Of a DNA stretch of 64,000 nucleotides, positions 40,545-50,709 are shown piece after piece. The stretch's first letter is position 1. The number at the start of each line of letters is the position of its first letter. A program made the position numbers and the translations under genes. Source of the DNA: Euclidia mi (taxonomy: Eukaryota > Arthropoda > Insecta > Lepidoptera > Erebidae). Below the pieces are notes generated by a model, which did not search any database, was not told the origin of the DNA, and saw only the letters and a list, made by a program, of their open reading frames with translations. The stretch covers positions 6,588,761 to 6,652,760 of the forward strand of contig OX123200.2 in the NCBI GenBank assembly GCA_944739405.2, in the 5' to 3' direction.

Positions 40545-40955
40545 ACTAGAGGCTGGCCGCGGTTACACCCGCGTTATTCAAGGCTACTGCTCCGCTCCCG
40601 TCGCTCATAGCGCAATGTTATATAGCCTATAGCCTTCCTCGATAAATGGGCTATCTAACACTGAAAGGATTTTTTGAAACGGACCAGTAATTCCTAAAAT
40701 TAGCGCGTTCAACCAAACAAACAAAATCTTCAGCTTTATATGTATACTAGACGATGCGCGCGGTTACACCCGCGATATTTAGGGCTACTGCTCTGCTCCC
40801 GTTGCTTGTAGCGTGATGTTATATAGCCTATAGCTTCCTCGATAAATGGGCTATCTAACACTGGGCTATCAAATCGGACCGGTGGTTGCTGAGATTAGCG
40901 CTTTCAACCAAACAAACAAACAAACTCTTCAGCTTTATAGATTAGTATAAGATAA
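40545..40955 (-). mobile_element. Two tandem Lep1-like Helitrons
   Basis: 40545-40751 and 40746-40955 are head-to-tail copies on the minus strand. Each starts in a TCTAGTATACATATAAAGCT-like 5' end, has TTATCGAGGAAG(C)GCTATAGG and ends in the hairpin CGCGGGTGTAACCGCG plus CTAGT. They share the six bases ACTAGA at the junction, so the 3' end of one abuts the 5' end of the other. Confidence 0.8.
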
Positions 40956-40974
40956 GATTTAAAATTGTATAATT

Positions 40975-41060
40975 TCGAAAAGTCAGTGGTGTGCGCTGTG
41001 CCTTTGAACCCGATACCCTGTGCATAACGGCCTGTTGGTATCTCTACTAGTGCTGCCTTA
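40975..41060 (-). repeat. SINE-B head fragment
   Basis: Reverse-strand piece with GGGTTCAAAGGCACAGCGCA and a following AAAGTC..-type body start; body lost. Confidence 0.55.
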
Positions 41061-41141
41061 AAAAACATTTCGATAGGCCAAATACTTAAACATATAAAGC
41101 AATCGAAATTCCCATATGGTATCTAATTAAATATATGTTTC

Positions 41142-41372
41142 TCATCATCATCAGCCTTTAACAGCCCACTGCTGGACTAGGCCTCTCCTTTGAAAGGAGG
41201 AATTGGCCTACTATACCACGCTGGCCAAACGGGTTGGTATAGGGTTTGTATCAAGTTTTCCTTCTCTTACAGTGCTGTTCTCTGCATAATATGCTCACTC
41301 TGTCGGCTCTTACGACACCCATGAGATGATATGGGGTGGTGACATTCCGTATTCTTAATCCGTCACCACACG
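41142..41372 (-). repeat. Repeat family A (copy 5, reverse)
   Basis: Full reverse copy, well conserved. See 4417-4645. Confidence 0.85.
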
Positions 41373-41497
41373 GAAAATACGTTTCTCAGCACCGCTCAAA
41401 GGTAGACTGGCGGATAATGCCCATAGCATTAAGTCAACCTGTACACAGTTCAGTGTATAAAGAAATAAAATAAATAAATAAATAACGGAAGTCCCGT

Positions 41498-41560
41498 CTA
41501 GCTTTCTATCCTGCTCTAACTCCTTCCTCCTAGCTTTCTATCCTGCTCTAACTTCCCTCC
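41498..41560. repeat. 31-bp tandem duplication
   Basis: CTAGCTTTCTATCCTGCTCT then AACT occurs twice in tandem. Confidence 0.85.
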
Positions 41561-43200
41561 AGACTTTTTCCCTGTATTAACGTAATTAATGTAGCACGTC
41601 ACACTCCCGCTAAGGTAATAACAGTATTCACGTTAGGCGTGAACCGATGAGCAATAAATTAACTAACAAATCGTATGCGGGAATCCGGAATGTGGGAAAT
41701 GCGGCGAAAAGGCAAGATATACAGTTGCAGCACGATTATAAACCTTATTACCTACGCTATAAGAACGTACAAAAGTCAAAGTGTAGCATAACGAGAAGCC
41801 GTGTGTACTGAGCCAGGGAAATGGGACAACTTGAATTATGTAACGATTGTTGAAAAGAAATACCATGGCGCCTACGCAGGCTTAACGTTTGTCTATTAAA
41901 ATTTCCTGGGATGATTTATATAAGGTCATCTGATCCTAGGTCAGACAGGGACTATGGCAACTACATAAGATTTTATTTTTCGTTTGAGTGTATAGCCTAG
42001 TGGAGATGGAGACAGACTGCCATGTAGAGGGTAAAGGAGTTCGGTTCCACAGCGCGCACCACCGACTTTTTGAAGTTATGTGCGTATTCTACAGAGCGAC
42101 TGCCTGTCTGACCTCCGCAACCTAAAGGAATAGCAATATTCCATGGTTTAGACTTATGTCATTTCATTCAAAGGAACTACAAAAGAGCTCAGATATTTAC
42201 ATAGAGGCGCATTTCTTATGGGTGCTCTGTAGACAAACTTTCTGTGAGTATGTGGCCCAAATTGCCGCTTGGCAGTCGCGCTGTGACAGCTGTCTCTACG
42301 AGTGCAAGAGAGACGAACGTTCTTCCTGTGTATCTTAACTACGAGAGTACGAGAGACGGAGAACGACGCCAGCGCCGCCAACGGCGCCAACTACGAACTA
42401 CACTAGCGACAGTCACCACTTAGAATCGGCACACGAAATCCTTAAGAAATGCGCTTCTATGTAAATCTGTATTCAGTGGCACTACTCCTTTAACGACTGT
42501 CAAAGATCTTCATGTCAGCCGGGACCGACAGCTTAACGTGTTCTCCGATTAAGTGAGATAATCCATCAACTTTTAAGATGCTAATGCGACCATTGGCATC
42601 TTAAAAGACAATACTCAGTTAACTACCCGGCCCAAAACCAAACTTAGGACTTCCAAACCATCACACCAAATCGAAAACATCTACCACAAGTAAAAAGCGC
42701 TATCTAATCTGCATTACACCAAACAACTGTTATAAATCTTTTGTTCCTTCGCTCTCAATTCACAGCGAACTTAGAGCCGTGTAAAGTAAACGTACTTGTG
42801 CTAAATTAGCATATTTCTCTTAGCTCAGTCACGTGACCTGTTTGTTAAGCCGGCTGTTAAATTGGCGTCGTTTTTACTACACTTTTTTGTGTATTAAGGT
42901 CATATAGTAAGATGAGAGCCTCGTTTAAATAGACGAAAGTGTATGGCGTTTTTTTATTGTGATACGAAAGTGGCAAGTTTAGGTAATATATTGATACCTC
43001 CGAGGGACGGCAGACCTATAGAATGCCAATAGCACTGTAGTCCACCAGGCACATTAACTTAGCCTGGTCAGAAGATCCTTCCTCTAGTTAGAGAAACACC
43101 ACACCTTATTCCTCCCCACCAAGGAGTGATGCATAGACTTTTTAAAGACATTTTAAAGTTATAAGCATGCGTCCAGGCAGGAGTCCAGCTGTGGATGGCG
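41561..43200. other. No gene; scattered repeat fragments
   Basis: 41990-42085 SINE-B head (TATAGCCTAGTGGAGATGGA); 42085-42150 and 42485-42545 family E pieces; 43030-43120 a piece also seen near 38925-39005 (AGCCTGGTCAGA.GATCCT). Small frames at 42154-42390 are not conserved or recognisable. Confidence 0.5.
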
Positions 43201-43428
43201 ATTGGCGATGCTAAGATTATAACTAGCGGACTCTAGCGGTGAAATTTAGAAGTCGTTCATGTACGACTCTTTCACAGATCACTACTTACTACTTTTAACA
43301 GCTCTCAATACAATTACCACCATAACCACAAAATGCCAAGTTGTATCTAAATCTGTCAGAAGTGTCGTACCTTGACAACTTCCAAATTTCGCCGCTAGAG
43401 GCGCGCGGATAATCTTTGCATCGCCAAT
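43201..43428. mobile_element. Palindromic MITE, family P (copy 1)
   Basis: 228 bp. Ends ATTGGCGATGC.AAGATTAT and ATAATCTTTGCATCGCCAAT are inverted repeats; the arms extend inwards (CTCTAGCGG.GAA, AGTCGT / ACAACTT). Copies at 46180 and 46701. Confidence 0.8.
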
Positions 43429-43965
43429 AGAGACTCAGTATATTTTGATACTAGTCTAAGCCATGAAATATCGCTATCCCTTTGTGGTGCAGAGGTCAGA
43501 CTGTAGTACGAAATCTTATCAGACAAGGCATCTCTAACGCACCAATTAATAAAAAACATAGTTATTGTAATCACCAACGATAGTGTTAACTAATGAATAA
43601 TTCAAATACTCATTGTCTGTAAGTGTAACTTGCCTGAGCGTGCTACATTAACCCAAGCAGGTTCATTCCCACACACAACTTAGCGTTGGCTAAGTAGGTA
43701 TCCGTGTTTGAATCTGGGATTTTGCAAAAAAAACTGATAAAGCACTTCTACGAGCCTTACTTTGTATACATCGGATCTATAGCAGAGAGTCATAAGCAGA
43801 GAATGTAAAGTCATATTATTATAAATATGCCTTTAACGATTTCGTATCTTAAAAATACGTATGTATGTAAAATACCTACCAGCTGTCAGCCAATATAGAG
43901 CCAATCCTGGTTGTAGCGTCGAGCGAAGCTCACATGAAAACTTATATAGGTATTTACTTTTTATA
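43429..43965. other. No gene seen
   Basis: 43430-43510 has a trace of family E (CTAGTCTAAGCCATGAAATA). Otherwise AT-rich. Confidence 0.45.
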
Positions 43966-44208
43966 CACTCACGCCTGTATCCCCGAAGGGGTAGGCAGAG
44001 GTGTAATATTAAACCCACATTTCGCAATGTAGGTCCCACGTAATAGGGGGCGAGCCTATTGCCGTACCGGGCACATTACCAGACTCCGTGCTGCTACTGA
44101 GAATTTCCTAACGGAAAACCCAATAACACTTTGCCCGACCCGGGAATCGAACCCGAGACCTCCCAATCCCACGCGCACATTTATGCCGCAAGACCAACGA
44201 GGCAGTCT
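43966..44208 (-). mobile_element. SINE-C, full length (reverse)
   Basis: Reverse copy with the 3' end CTTCGGGGATACAGGCGTGA and head ACTGCCTCGTTGGTCTTGCG; A- and B-boxes intact (GGTCTCGGGTTCGATTCCCG). Confidence 0.88.
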
Positions 44209-44502
44209 AAGTCTAATATATTTACTTCTAAAATTATATTAATAAATACATGCACATTTTTGATAAATTACTCGTAGACACAACAAATCATTACGTTCAC
44301 CACCCATACGCCTGTCTTGAATTGAAATAAAACCCACAAGCTTCAAAATAACAGTCAATAAACTGCAGTCAACAAATCATCATTATCTTCACACAAAAGT
44401 TTGTCTTGGGAACCCAAGGCTTACTTAGCAATTGAATCACTAACCACTTGACCAGACCAACAAACTTACCAAGCAGGCTATTTTAAGCATGTCTATAAAC
44501 TT
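44209..44502. other. No gene seen
   Basis: AT-rich linker between two SINEs. Confidence 0.5.
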
Positions 44503-44780
44503 CATCACCTTCAGCCCTGTCTGTCCCCTGCTGGCCACGAGCCTCTTCTTACTATGAGAAGTTTAAGGCCATAGTCCACCACATAGGCCAAGTGCAGGCT
44601 GGCAGACTTCACATGTCTCTCGAGAACATTATGGAGAACTCTCAGATATGCAAGTTTGCTGACGATGTTTTTTGCGGGCGATAGTTAACAATTAGAAAAG
44701 TCATTGGTGCGCGCCGTAAATTCGAACCCGAGACCCTCTGCGTAACAGTCTGTCGGTCTCTCTACTAAGCTATCGCTGCT
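44503..44780 (-). mobile_element. SINE-B, full length (reverse)
   Basis: Head AGCAGCGATAGCTTAGTAGA with B-box GGGTTCGAATTTACGG, body and a CAGGGCTGAAGGTGATG tail. ATAAACTT occurs on both sides (44495-44502 and 44781-44788), a likely target duplication. Confidence 0.82.
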
Positions 44781-45317
44781 ATAAACTTACGAATACTTAA
44801 ATGTCACGGCCCTTAGTTCAAGATTAATATGGTTCAGAGTCACCGCCGCCGTCCCGGTTCGCAACTGGGCTGTGACAAAGGTATTAGCCTCAACCAAAAC
44901 ATTATAGGTACTTACCACTCAATTGCTGTAATACTTAGCACTGTTCGCGATGGATTGCGGTTATGGAGGAATTTCATGTTACGTGATATAAGTGATTACA
45001 AATTAAAATAAAACTACGTTTAAAAAAAGATTTTAAATCTCCTCAAAATATAGTTATAAACACAAAACGCATTATTAAAGATAATTCAAAATCTACTCGT
45101 TAATTTCCATCAAATTGTGTCTTAATGGGACAACACGAGAAACACCAGCACTCAAATAAAAAATATAATGAAAATTGGTTCTACTTGTAGAAAGTAAAGG
45201 TAAAACATTAAAACAATACCTACTGTCGAACTGAGAACCTCGTCCATTTTGAAGTTGGTTAAATAGCCAACCCGCTGTAGGCATGGATTATGTAGTGACT
45301 TTCAAGATATTCATTCA
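44781..45317. other. No gene seen
   Basis: AT-rich; nothing recognised. Confidence 0.5.
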
Positions 45318-45562
45318 ACTAGGGTGTTTGGAAATTTTTCTGCCACCAGACAGCGCTTCATGCGTCAGGTTCAAACGCTGTCAGATAGGTGTGCAGATAA
45401 CAAACGCGTACACACATACATAATATATGAAGTAAACAAACACAGATTAACAAATTATAGGCGCTCTGAATGTGTCAGAGGCTCTGACACATTTGACAGC
45501 TTTCAGGACCTGACATCTCAGTGCTGCCGCCTAGTGGCCGTCATTTCCGAAAACCCTCACTG
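45318..45562. mobile_element. MITE with internal 12-bp hairpin
   Basis: Imperfect inverted ends (TAGGGTGTTTGGAAATTTTT... and ...ATTTCCGAAAACCCTCA) bound about 245 bp; CTGCCACCAGACAGC and CTGCCGCCTAGTGGC lie near the ends. At 45469-45493 a perfect hairpin AATGTGTCAGAG-G-CTCTGACACATT is present. No ORF of note. Confidence 0.6.
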
Positions 45563-46179
45563 AAACGTATAAGGTGGTACAAGCAACGGTCGGTAAATAC
45601 CACGGTGGTTTTCAGTGTGTAGGCCGACATTATTTCTGAAGTCTCACTCCTCCCTCTACAATTATCCAACTCAATTTTGAGTGGTGAAGACAGGAGAAGT
45701 ATAGTTTTTTTTTAGTATTTTATGTTTACAGTTTAATACATACGTAATGCAATGTATCGAATGAAGACTACTTTCCGCACATAGAACAATGTTTAACACA
45801 AAAATGCATCATGACTCGTTTTTAAAGGTTAGGAATCGAACCCATCACAGTGTAATGTACGGACTACAACCCTAACCATTGCGCTAATCGCGCATTATAC
45901 CTGTTACATTCATGTTCGGGGGTGTACAAGTGTTAATTCCTTATCTACAAAACAATGCTTTGGGACTTTCCAATTAGATAATTATAATATTATCACAATT
46001 TATCTAAATTCTTGTAAATAATTGTTTGTCCCGATATCTATTACTTTTATTATTGTAGTTATCTAATATATCTATTGCTTATCTGTAAGCGGTGTTTAAA
46101 AACAAACACGTGTCATATTCATGCCATAGATATACGTGGCTAATTACTTACACTAATTTGTAGGTGCATAATAATACAT
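45563..46179. other. No gene; SINE-head remnant
   Basis: 45825-45895 (reverse) contains a tRNA-like sequence with B-box GGGTTCGATTCC. The rest is AT-rich. Confidence 0.5.
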
Positions 46180-46370
46180 ATTGGCGATGCAAAGATTATC
46201 AGCGCGCCTCTAGCGGCGAATTTGGAAGTTGTCCGGGTACAAAGTTTTTGACAGCTTTCAATACAAATTTGCTTCGAGGTTATAGTGATAAGTGTATTGA
46301 GCTGTCAAAAGTGTCGTACCCGGACAACTTCCTAATTGGCCGCTAGAGTCGCTAGTTAGAATCTTTGCAG
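46180..46370. mobile_element. Palindromic MITE, family P (copy 2)
   Basis: Starts ATTGGCGATGCAAAGATTAT; arms pair along most of the length (GGAAGTTGTCCGGGTAC against GTACCCGGACAACTTCC). The right end is truncated after ATCTTTGCAG. Confidence 0.82.
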
Positions 46371-46377
46371 TACTCAC

Positions 46378-46560
46378 TGGCTGACAGGCAATGCACATCC
46401 AAAACTATTCGGCATAAGAAGCCGAAATTTGGCATGCATTTTCCTTGGGGACCCTAACGGTGAACTAACAAGGGATTACCCGAAATTCCCACGGGATCGG
46501 GCAGAAACAGTTAAATTAAATAAGAATGTGCGGGCGTGATTGCGGACATCCTATAGTTCA
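46378..46560 (+). repeat. Repeat family D (copy)
   Basis: ACTGGCTGACAGGCAATGCA start, CCCACGGGATCGGGCAGAAA and a GGACATCCTATAGT end; directly abuts MITE P copy 2. Confidence 0.75.
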
Positions 46561-46700
46561 TAAAACATAGTCTATGTTCTACTAAGGTGATAAGTTATGT
46601 GATGCAAAATTTAGTTTCTTTGCAGTCAAAATCTGTTTAGTAGTTTCTGCGTGAACGACTAACAAATATTCACCCTTCCTCAGTAACTTTCGCATTTATA

Positions 46701-46899
46701 ATTGGCGATGCAAAGATTATCCGCGCGCCTCTAATGGCGAATTTGGAAGTTGTGCGGTTACGACTCTTTTGACAGCTTTCAATACAAATTTGCTTCGAGG
46801 TTATAGTGGTAATTGTATTGAGCTGTCAAAAGTGTCGTACCCGGACAGCTTCCAAATTCGCCGCTAGAGTCGCTAATTCTGAATCTTAGCATCGTCAAT
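46701..46899. mobile_element. Palindromic MITE, family P (copy 3)
   Basis: 199 bp with both ends (ATTGGCGATGCAAAGATTAT / ATCTTAGCATCGTCAAT). TA flanks both sides. Interior GCTTTCAATACAAATTTGCT and TATTGAGCTGTCAAAAGTGT as in copy 2. Confidence 0.85.
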
Positions 46900-47441
46900 A
46901 ATAGTAGCACTTGCCAACAAAAGTAATAAAACCTCTGAAGACATAATAATTATATACATTGAATAAAATATAAATTCAAGTTTGATGCCGACACTACTTA
47001 TTATTAATTATTACTCATACAAAACTTATTGTGTTTTAATTACAACGATTGTAACATACCACCCACAAACTAATAAAAGTCAAAATAATAAAATAACAAA
47101 GAACAAAATTATTAAAACTGAATGTTAAAAGAGAAATCTATTGTACGATACCTCCCACGTAGCTGTCAAAGCTGTCACTTCTGTCAGTTTGACAACTCAA
47201 GCGCATACGTCACTAATTATGAGGTTTGCTGTCAGTAAAAGATTCGATGATTCGTCTCGGGTAACATCTGAATGGTAATGGTTGAAATAATAATTGTGTT
47301 TCTTTGTAAAGGTAAATAAAGAAAACAATAGAAATTGTTTTGGTTATTTTCTTAGTTATTGCTAGATTCTACCCATAGCCTGATTCTAGATATATACCTA
47401 GATTAGATAGAGAGGTCTCAATCGACTTACGGCCATTTTCA
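46900..47441. other. No gene seen
   Basis: AT-rich; GCTGTCAAAGCTGTCACTTC then TGTCAG at 47163-47188 is a short internal repetition only. Confidence 0.5.
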
Positions 47442-47565
47442 ATATTCAATCCATACTTGGATTTTGAGATTCGAGATTCGTGTTTGACATATTTTGTATG
47501 GAGCTTATGTCAAAAACTAATCTAAAATCTACAGATCTATCTCTAGATCGAATATTGAATTGCGT
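47442..47565. mobile_element. Small fold-back MITE (copy 2)
   Basis: TTCAATATTCAATCC... and ...TAGATCGAATATTGAA ends; same family as 7266-7412, internal GTTTGACATATTTTGTATGG. Confidence 0.6.
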
Positions 47566-47947
47566 AGTTAATAATTGTAATACACTTATTTGATATCAGT
47601 AAAACTAAAATTAAAAGCATAATATTTATTTATTTCAAAAGAAAATACAATAATATGACAATATTTCAATAAAAAAGTAATTGACGAAAATAAAGAGCAA
47701 AAGTATGACTACCCGAAACCAAAATTATATAAGTATAATATTTATTTATTTCATAACAAAATACAATTAAGGACAATATTTCAATAAAAAACTGATTGTA
47801 GAAATTATAGTACCCAAACCCAAGGTTAAATTGTTATACAAAATACTACACGATATGTATACACTAAAATTATTTTAAGTATCCAAATTACATTGGCTAA
47901 TTAATATATGCTTGCTGTTAAAGCCCAACACCAAAAAAAACTAACAT

Positions 47948-47953
47948 TTTAAT
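47948..47953 (-). terminator. Poly(A) signal (ATTAAA) of the cysteine-rich gene
   Basis: Minus strand ATTAAA about 52 nt after the stop codon at 48005, in AT-rich sequence. It is the commonest variant of AATAAA; no exact AATAAA lies nearer. Confidence 0.6.
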
Positions 47954-48004
47954 TTATGTGGCACTATTAGCCCTTACACATTACAAGTGTAGCTTTTGCC
48001 TACC

Positions 48005-50701
48005 TTAAATGCATTTTGATCTTTCACCAGGAATGCAAACACATCCAGACTTATCACAATTGCCACATTCATCACATTTGCAATCATCACAACGTACAAT
48101 CTCGCCTTCATCATTCTTGCATACGCATATGCAAGATTTACCATCAGTCGGGACGCATACACATCCAGCCTTATCGCACTTGCAATCGACACACTCACAG
48201 TCATCACAACGGACAAGCTTGCTTTCGTCATTCTCGCATAGGCAAATGCAAGATTTTCCATCAGTTGGAATACAAACGCAACCAGCCTTATCACATTTGA
48301 AATTGTCACACTTGCAATCATCGCAACGTACAATCTTACCTTCTCCACCCCTGCATACGCAAATGCAAGATTTACCGTCAGTTGGGATGCAGACGCAGCC
48401 AACCTTATCACATTTGCATTCGACACACTTACAGTCGTCACAACGAACAAGCTTGCCTTCCTCATTCTTGCATACGCATATGCAAGGTTTACCATCAGTT
48501 GGGATACACACGCATCCGGCCTCATCACATTTGCAATCGACACACTTACAGTCGTCACAACGGACAAGCTTGCCCTTCTCATTCTCGCAAATGCAGATGC
48601 AAGATTTACTGTCCGTTGGAATACAAACGCAACCAGCCTTGTCGCACTTGCAATTGTCACACTTGCAGTCATCGCAACGTACAAGTTTGCCTTCCTCATT
48701 CTTGCATACGCATATGCAAGATTTACCATCAGTCGGGACGCATCCACATCCAGCCTTATCACACTTGCAATCTACACACTTACAGTCGTCACAACGGACA
48801 AGCTTCCCTTCCTCATTCTCGCATATGCAGATGCAAGATTTACCATCAGTTGGGATACAGACGCATCCGGCCTTATCACATTTGCAATCGACACACTTAC
48901 AGTCGTCACAACGGACAAGCTTACCTTCCTCATTCTTGCATACGCAAATGCAAGGTTTACCATCAGTTGGGATACAAACGCAACCGGCCTTATCACATTT
49001 GCAATCGACACACTTACAGTCGTCACAACGGACAAGCTTGCCTTCCTCATTCTCGCAAATGCAGATGCAAGATTTACTGTCCGTTGGAATACAAACGCAA
49101 CCAGCCTTGTCGCACTTGCAATTGTCACACTTGCAGTCATCGCAACGTACAAGTTTGCCTTCCTCATTCTTGCATACGCATATGCAAGATTTACCATCAG
49201 TCGGGACGCATACACATCCAGCCTTATCACAATTGCAATCTACACACTTACAGTCGTCACAACGGACAAGCTTCCCTTCCTCATTCTCGCATATGCAGAT
49301 GCAAGATTTACCATTAGTTGGGATACAGACGCATCCGGCCTTATCACATTTGCAATCGACACACTTACAGTCGTCACAACGGACAAGCTTGCCTTCCTCA
49401 TTCTTGCATACGCAAATGCAAGGTTTACCATCAGTTGGGATACAAACGCAACCGGCCTTATCACATTTGCAATCGACACACTTACAGTCGTCACAACGGA
49501 CAAGCTTACCTTCCTCATTCTCGCAAATGCAGATGCAAGATTTACTGTCCGTTGGAATACAAACGCAACCAGCCTTGTCGCACTTGCAATTGTCACACTT
49601 GCAGTCATCGCAACGTACAAGTTTGCCTTCCTCATTCTTGCATACGCATATGCAAGATTTACCATCAGTCTCGACGCATACACATCCAGCCTTATCACAA
49701 TTGCAATCTACACACTTACAGTCGTCACAACGGATAAGCTTGCCTTCCTCATTCTCGCATATGCAAAGGCAAGATTTACCATCAGTTGGGATGCAGATGC
49801 AACCAGCCTTATCGCACTTGCAATCATCACATTTGCAATCATCACAACGTACAATCTTACCTTCTCCATTCTTACATACGCAAATACAAGATTTACCGTC
49901 AGTCGGTACGCATTCACATCCAGCCTTATCGCACTTGCAATCATCACACTTACAATCATCACAACGCACAATCTTACCTTCCTCATTCTTGCATACGCAG
50001 ATGCAAGATTTACCATCAGTCGGTACGCATACACATCCAGCCTTATCGCACTTGCAATCATCACAGCGCACAATCATTCCACGCTCATTCATACATAAGC
50101 AAATGTAAGCTTCATCGTCAGTTTCCACACAAATACACTCAGCCTTGTCGCACTTAGCTACCTTTTCTTTTTGACCACAAGTGCAGTTGGCACATATCTT
50201 AATATTGCCTTTCGAGTCGCAACAAACGCAAATACATTTACCGCCTTCGCTTGGAACACAAACACAAGTTTTATTATCGCAAACTCCTACTTCATTGCAC
50301 TTGCATAATACAATTTTACCGTTCTTCTTGCATACGCAAATGCTTTCCTTTCCATTAGTTGGAATGCAAACACATCCCGCCTTATCACATTTCTTGAATG
50401 TTGTCTTGCATTCTTCTGCGTTCTCGCATGAGCAGTCATCGCAAGTCTTAATCTCATTTTCTTCATCAGTACAGACACAAAGGCAATCTTTGCCCTCAGT
50501 TGGTAGGCAGATGCAAGATGAATCGACGCATTTCCATTCGTCTTCGCTAGTCTTGACTGGCTTGCAGTCACCACAGAGCACGATCTTGCCTTCTTCGTTC
50601 TTGCTTACACAGATGAAGTCTTTCCCTTCAGTAGGAATGCAAATGCATTCAGTCATGTCGCAAACGAAAGTTTTCTTGATGGATACTTTGCAGCAAGGCA
50701 T
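48005..50701 (-). CDS. Giant cysteine-rich repeat protein, multi-domain metallothionein-like
   Basis: 898 residues from MPCCKVSIKK; this start was chosen because a consensus splice acceptor (TTTTATTTTCCAG) ends 8 nt upstream, and the longer frame to 50806 runs into intron. By my count about 215 Cys (24%). The protein is 22 full units plus a truncated one. The typical unit is CDKAGCVCIPTDGKSCICVC then KNEEGKLVRCDDCKCVDCK: 39 residues, Cys at 1, 6, 8, 16, 18, 20, 30, 33, 35 and 38, many as C-x-C. Units 1-5 (to residue 217) are diverged and 34-47 long; units 6-21 are all 39; the last ends after CIPGERSKCI. The repeats have no His or aromatic residues apart from one Phe, no signal peptide and no membrane segment. 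Dense C-x-C, Lys and Asp suggest cytosolic thiolate binding of metal ions such as Zn, Cd or Cu. Metallothionein identity is inferred; no family member of this length is known to me. The alternative is a disulfide-linked structural protein. Confidence 0.85.
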   Translation of the reverse strand: MPCCKVSIKKTFVCDMTECICIPTEGKDFICVSKNEEGKIVLCGDCKPVKTSEDEWKCVDSSCICLPTEGKDCLCVCTDEENEIKTCDDCSCENAEECKTTFKKCDKAGCVCIPTNGKESICVCKKNGKIVLCKCNEVGVCDNKTCVCVPSEGGKCICVCCDSKGNIKICANCTCGQKEKVAKCDKAECICVETDDEAYICLCMNERGMIVRCDDCKCDKAGCVCVPTDGKSCICVCKNEEGKIVRCDDCKCDDCKCDKAGCECVPTDGKSCICVCKNGEGKIVRCDDCKCDDCKCDKAGCICIPTDGKSCLCICENEEGKLIRCDDCKCVDCNCDKAGCVCVETDGKSCICVCKNEEGKLVRCDDCKCDNCKCDKAGCVCIPTDSKSCICICENEEGKLVRCDDCKCVDCKCDKAGCVCIPTDGKPCICVCKNEEGKLVRCDDCKCVDCKCDKAGCVCIPTNGKSCICICENEEGKLVRCDDCKCVDCNCDKAGCVCVPTDGKSCICVCKNEEGKLVRCDDCKCDNCKCDKAGCVCIPTDSKSCICICENEEGKLVRCDDCKCVDCKCDKAGCVCIPTDGKPCICVCKNEEGKLVRCDDCKCVDCKCDKAGCVCIPTDGKSCICICENEEGKLVRCDDCKCVDCKCDKAGCGCVPTDGKSCICVCKNEEGKLVRCDDCKCDNCKCDKAGCVCIPTDSKSCICICENEKGKLVRCDDCKCVDCKCDEAGCVCIPTDGKPCICVCKNEEGKLVRCDDCKCVECKCDKVGCVCIPTDGKSCICVCRGGEGKIVRCDDCKCDNFKCDKAGCVCIPTDGKSCICLCENDESKLVRCDDCECVDCKCDKAGCVCVPTDGKSCICVCKNDEGEIVRCDDCKCDECGNCDKSGCVCIPGERSKCI
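48179..50050 (-). repeat. Tandem array of sixteen 117-bp units in the coding sequence
   Basis: Exactly 16 x 117 bp (units 6-21). Within it 48296-49699 is a higher-order repeat of 3 x 468 bp (four units each). The four unit types recur in the same order: ...DNCK, then TDSKS, then DGKPC, then (N/D)GKS. This implies duplication of four-unit blocks by unequal exchange. Confidence 0.92.
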
Positions 50702-50709
50702 GTTGATTT

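Noticed and set aside
48179..50050. CRISPR-like or satellite array
   Set aside because: The 117-bp periodicity is coding, in frame and without spacers; the genome is eukaryotic.
48009..50108. 699-codon plus-strand ORF (and several other frames) across the cysteine-rich array
   Set aside because: The repeat unit is a multiple of three and lacks stops in most frames, so any frame stays open. Promoter, splice sites and poly(A) signal support only the minus-strand reading.
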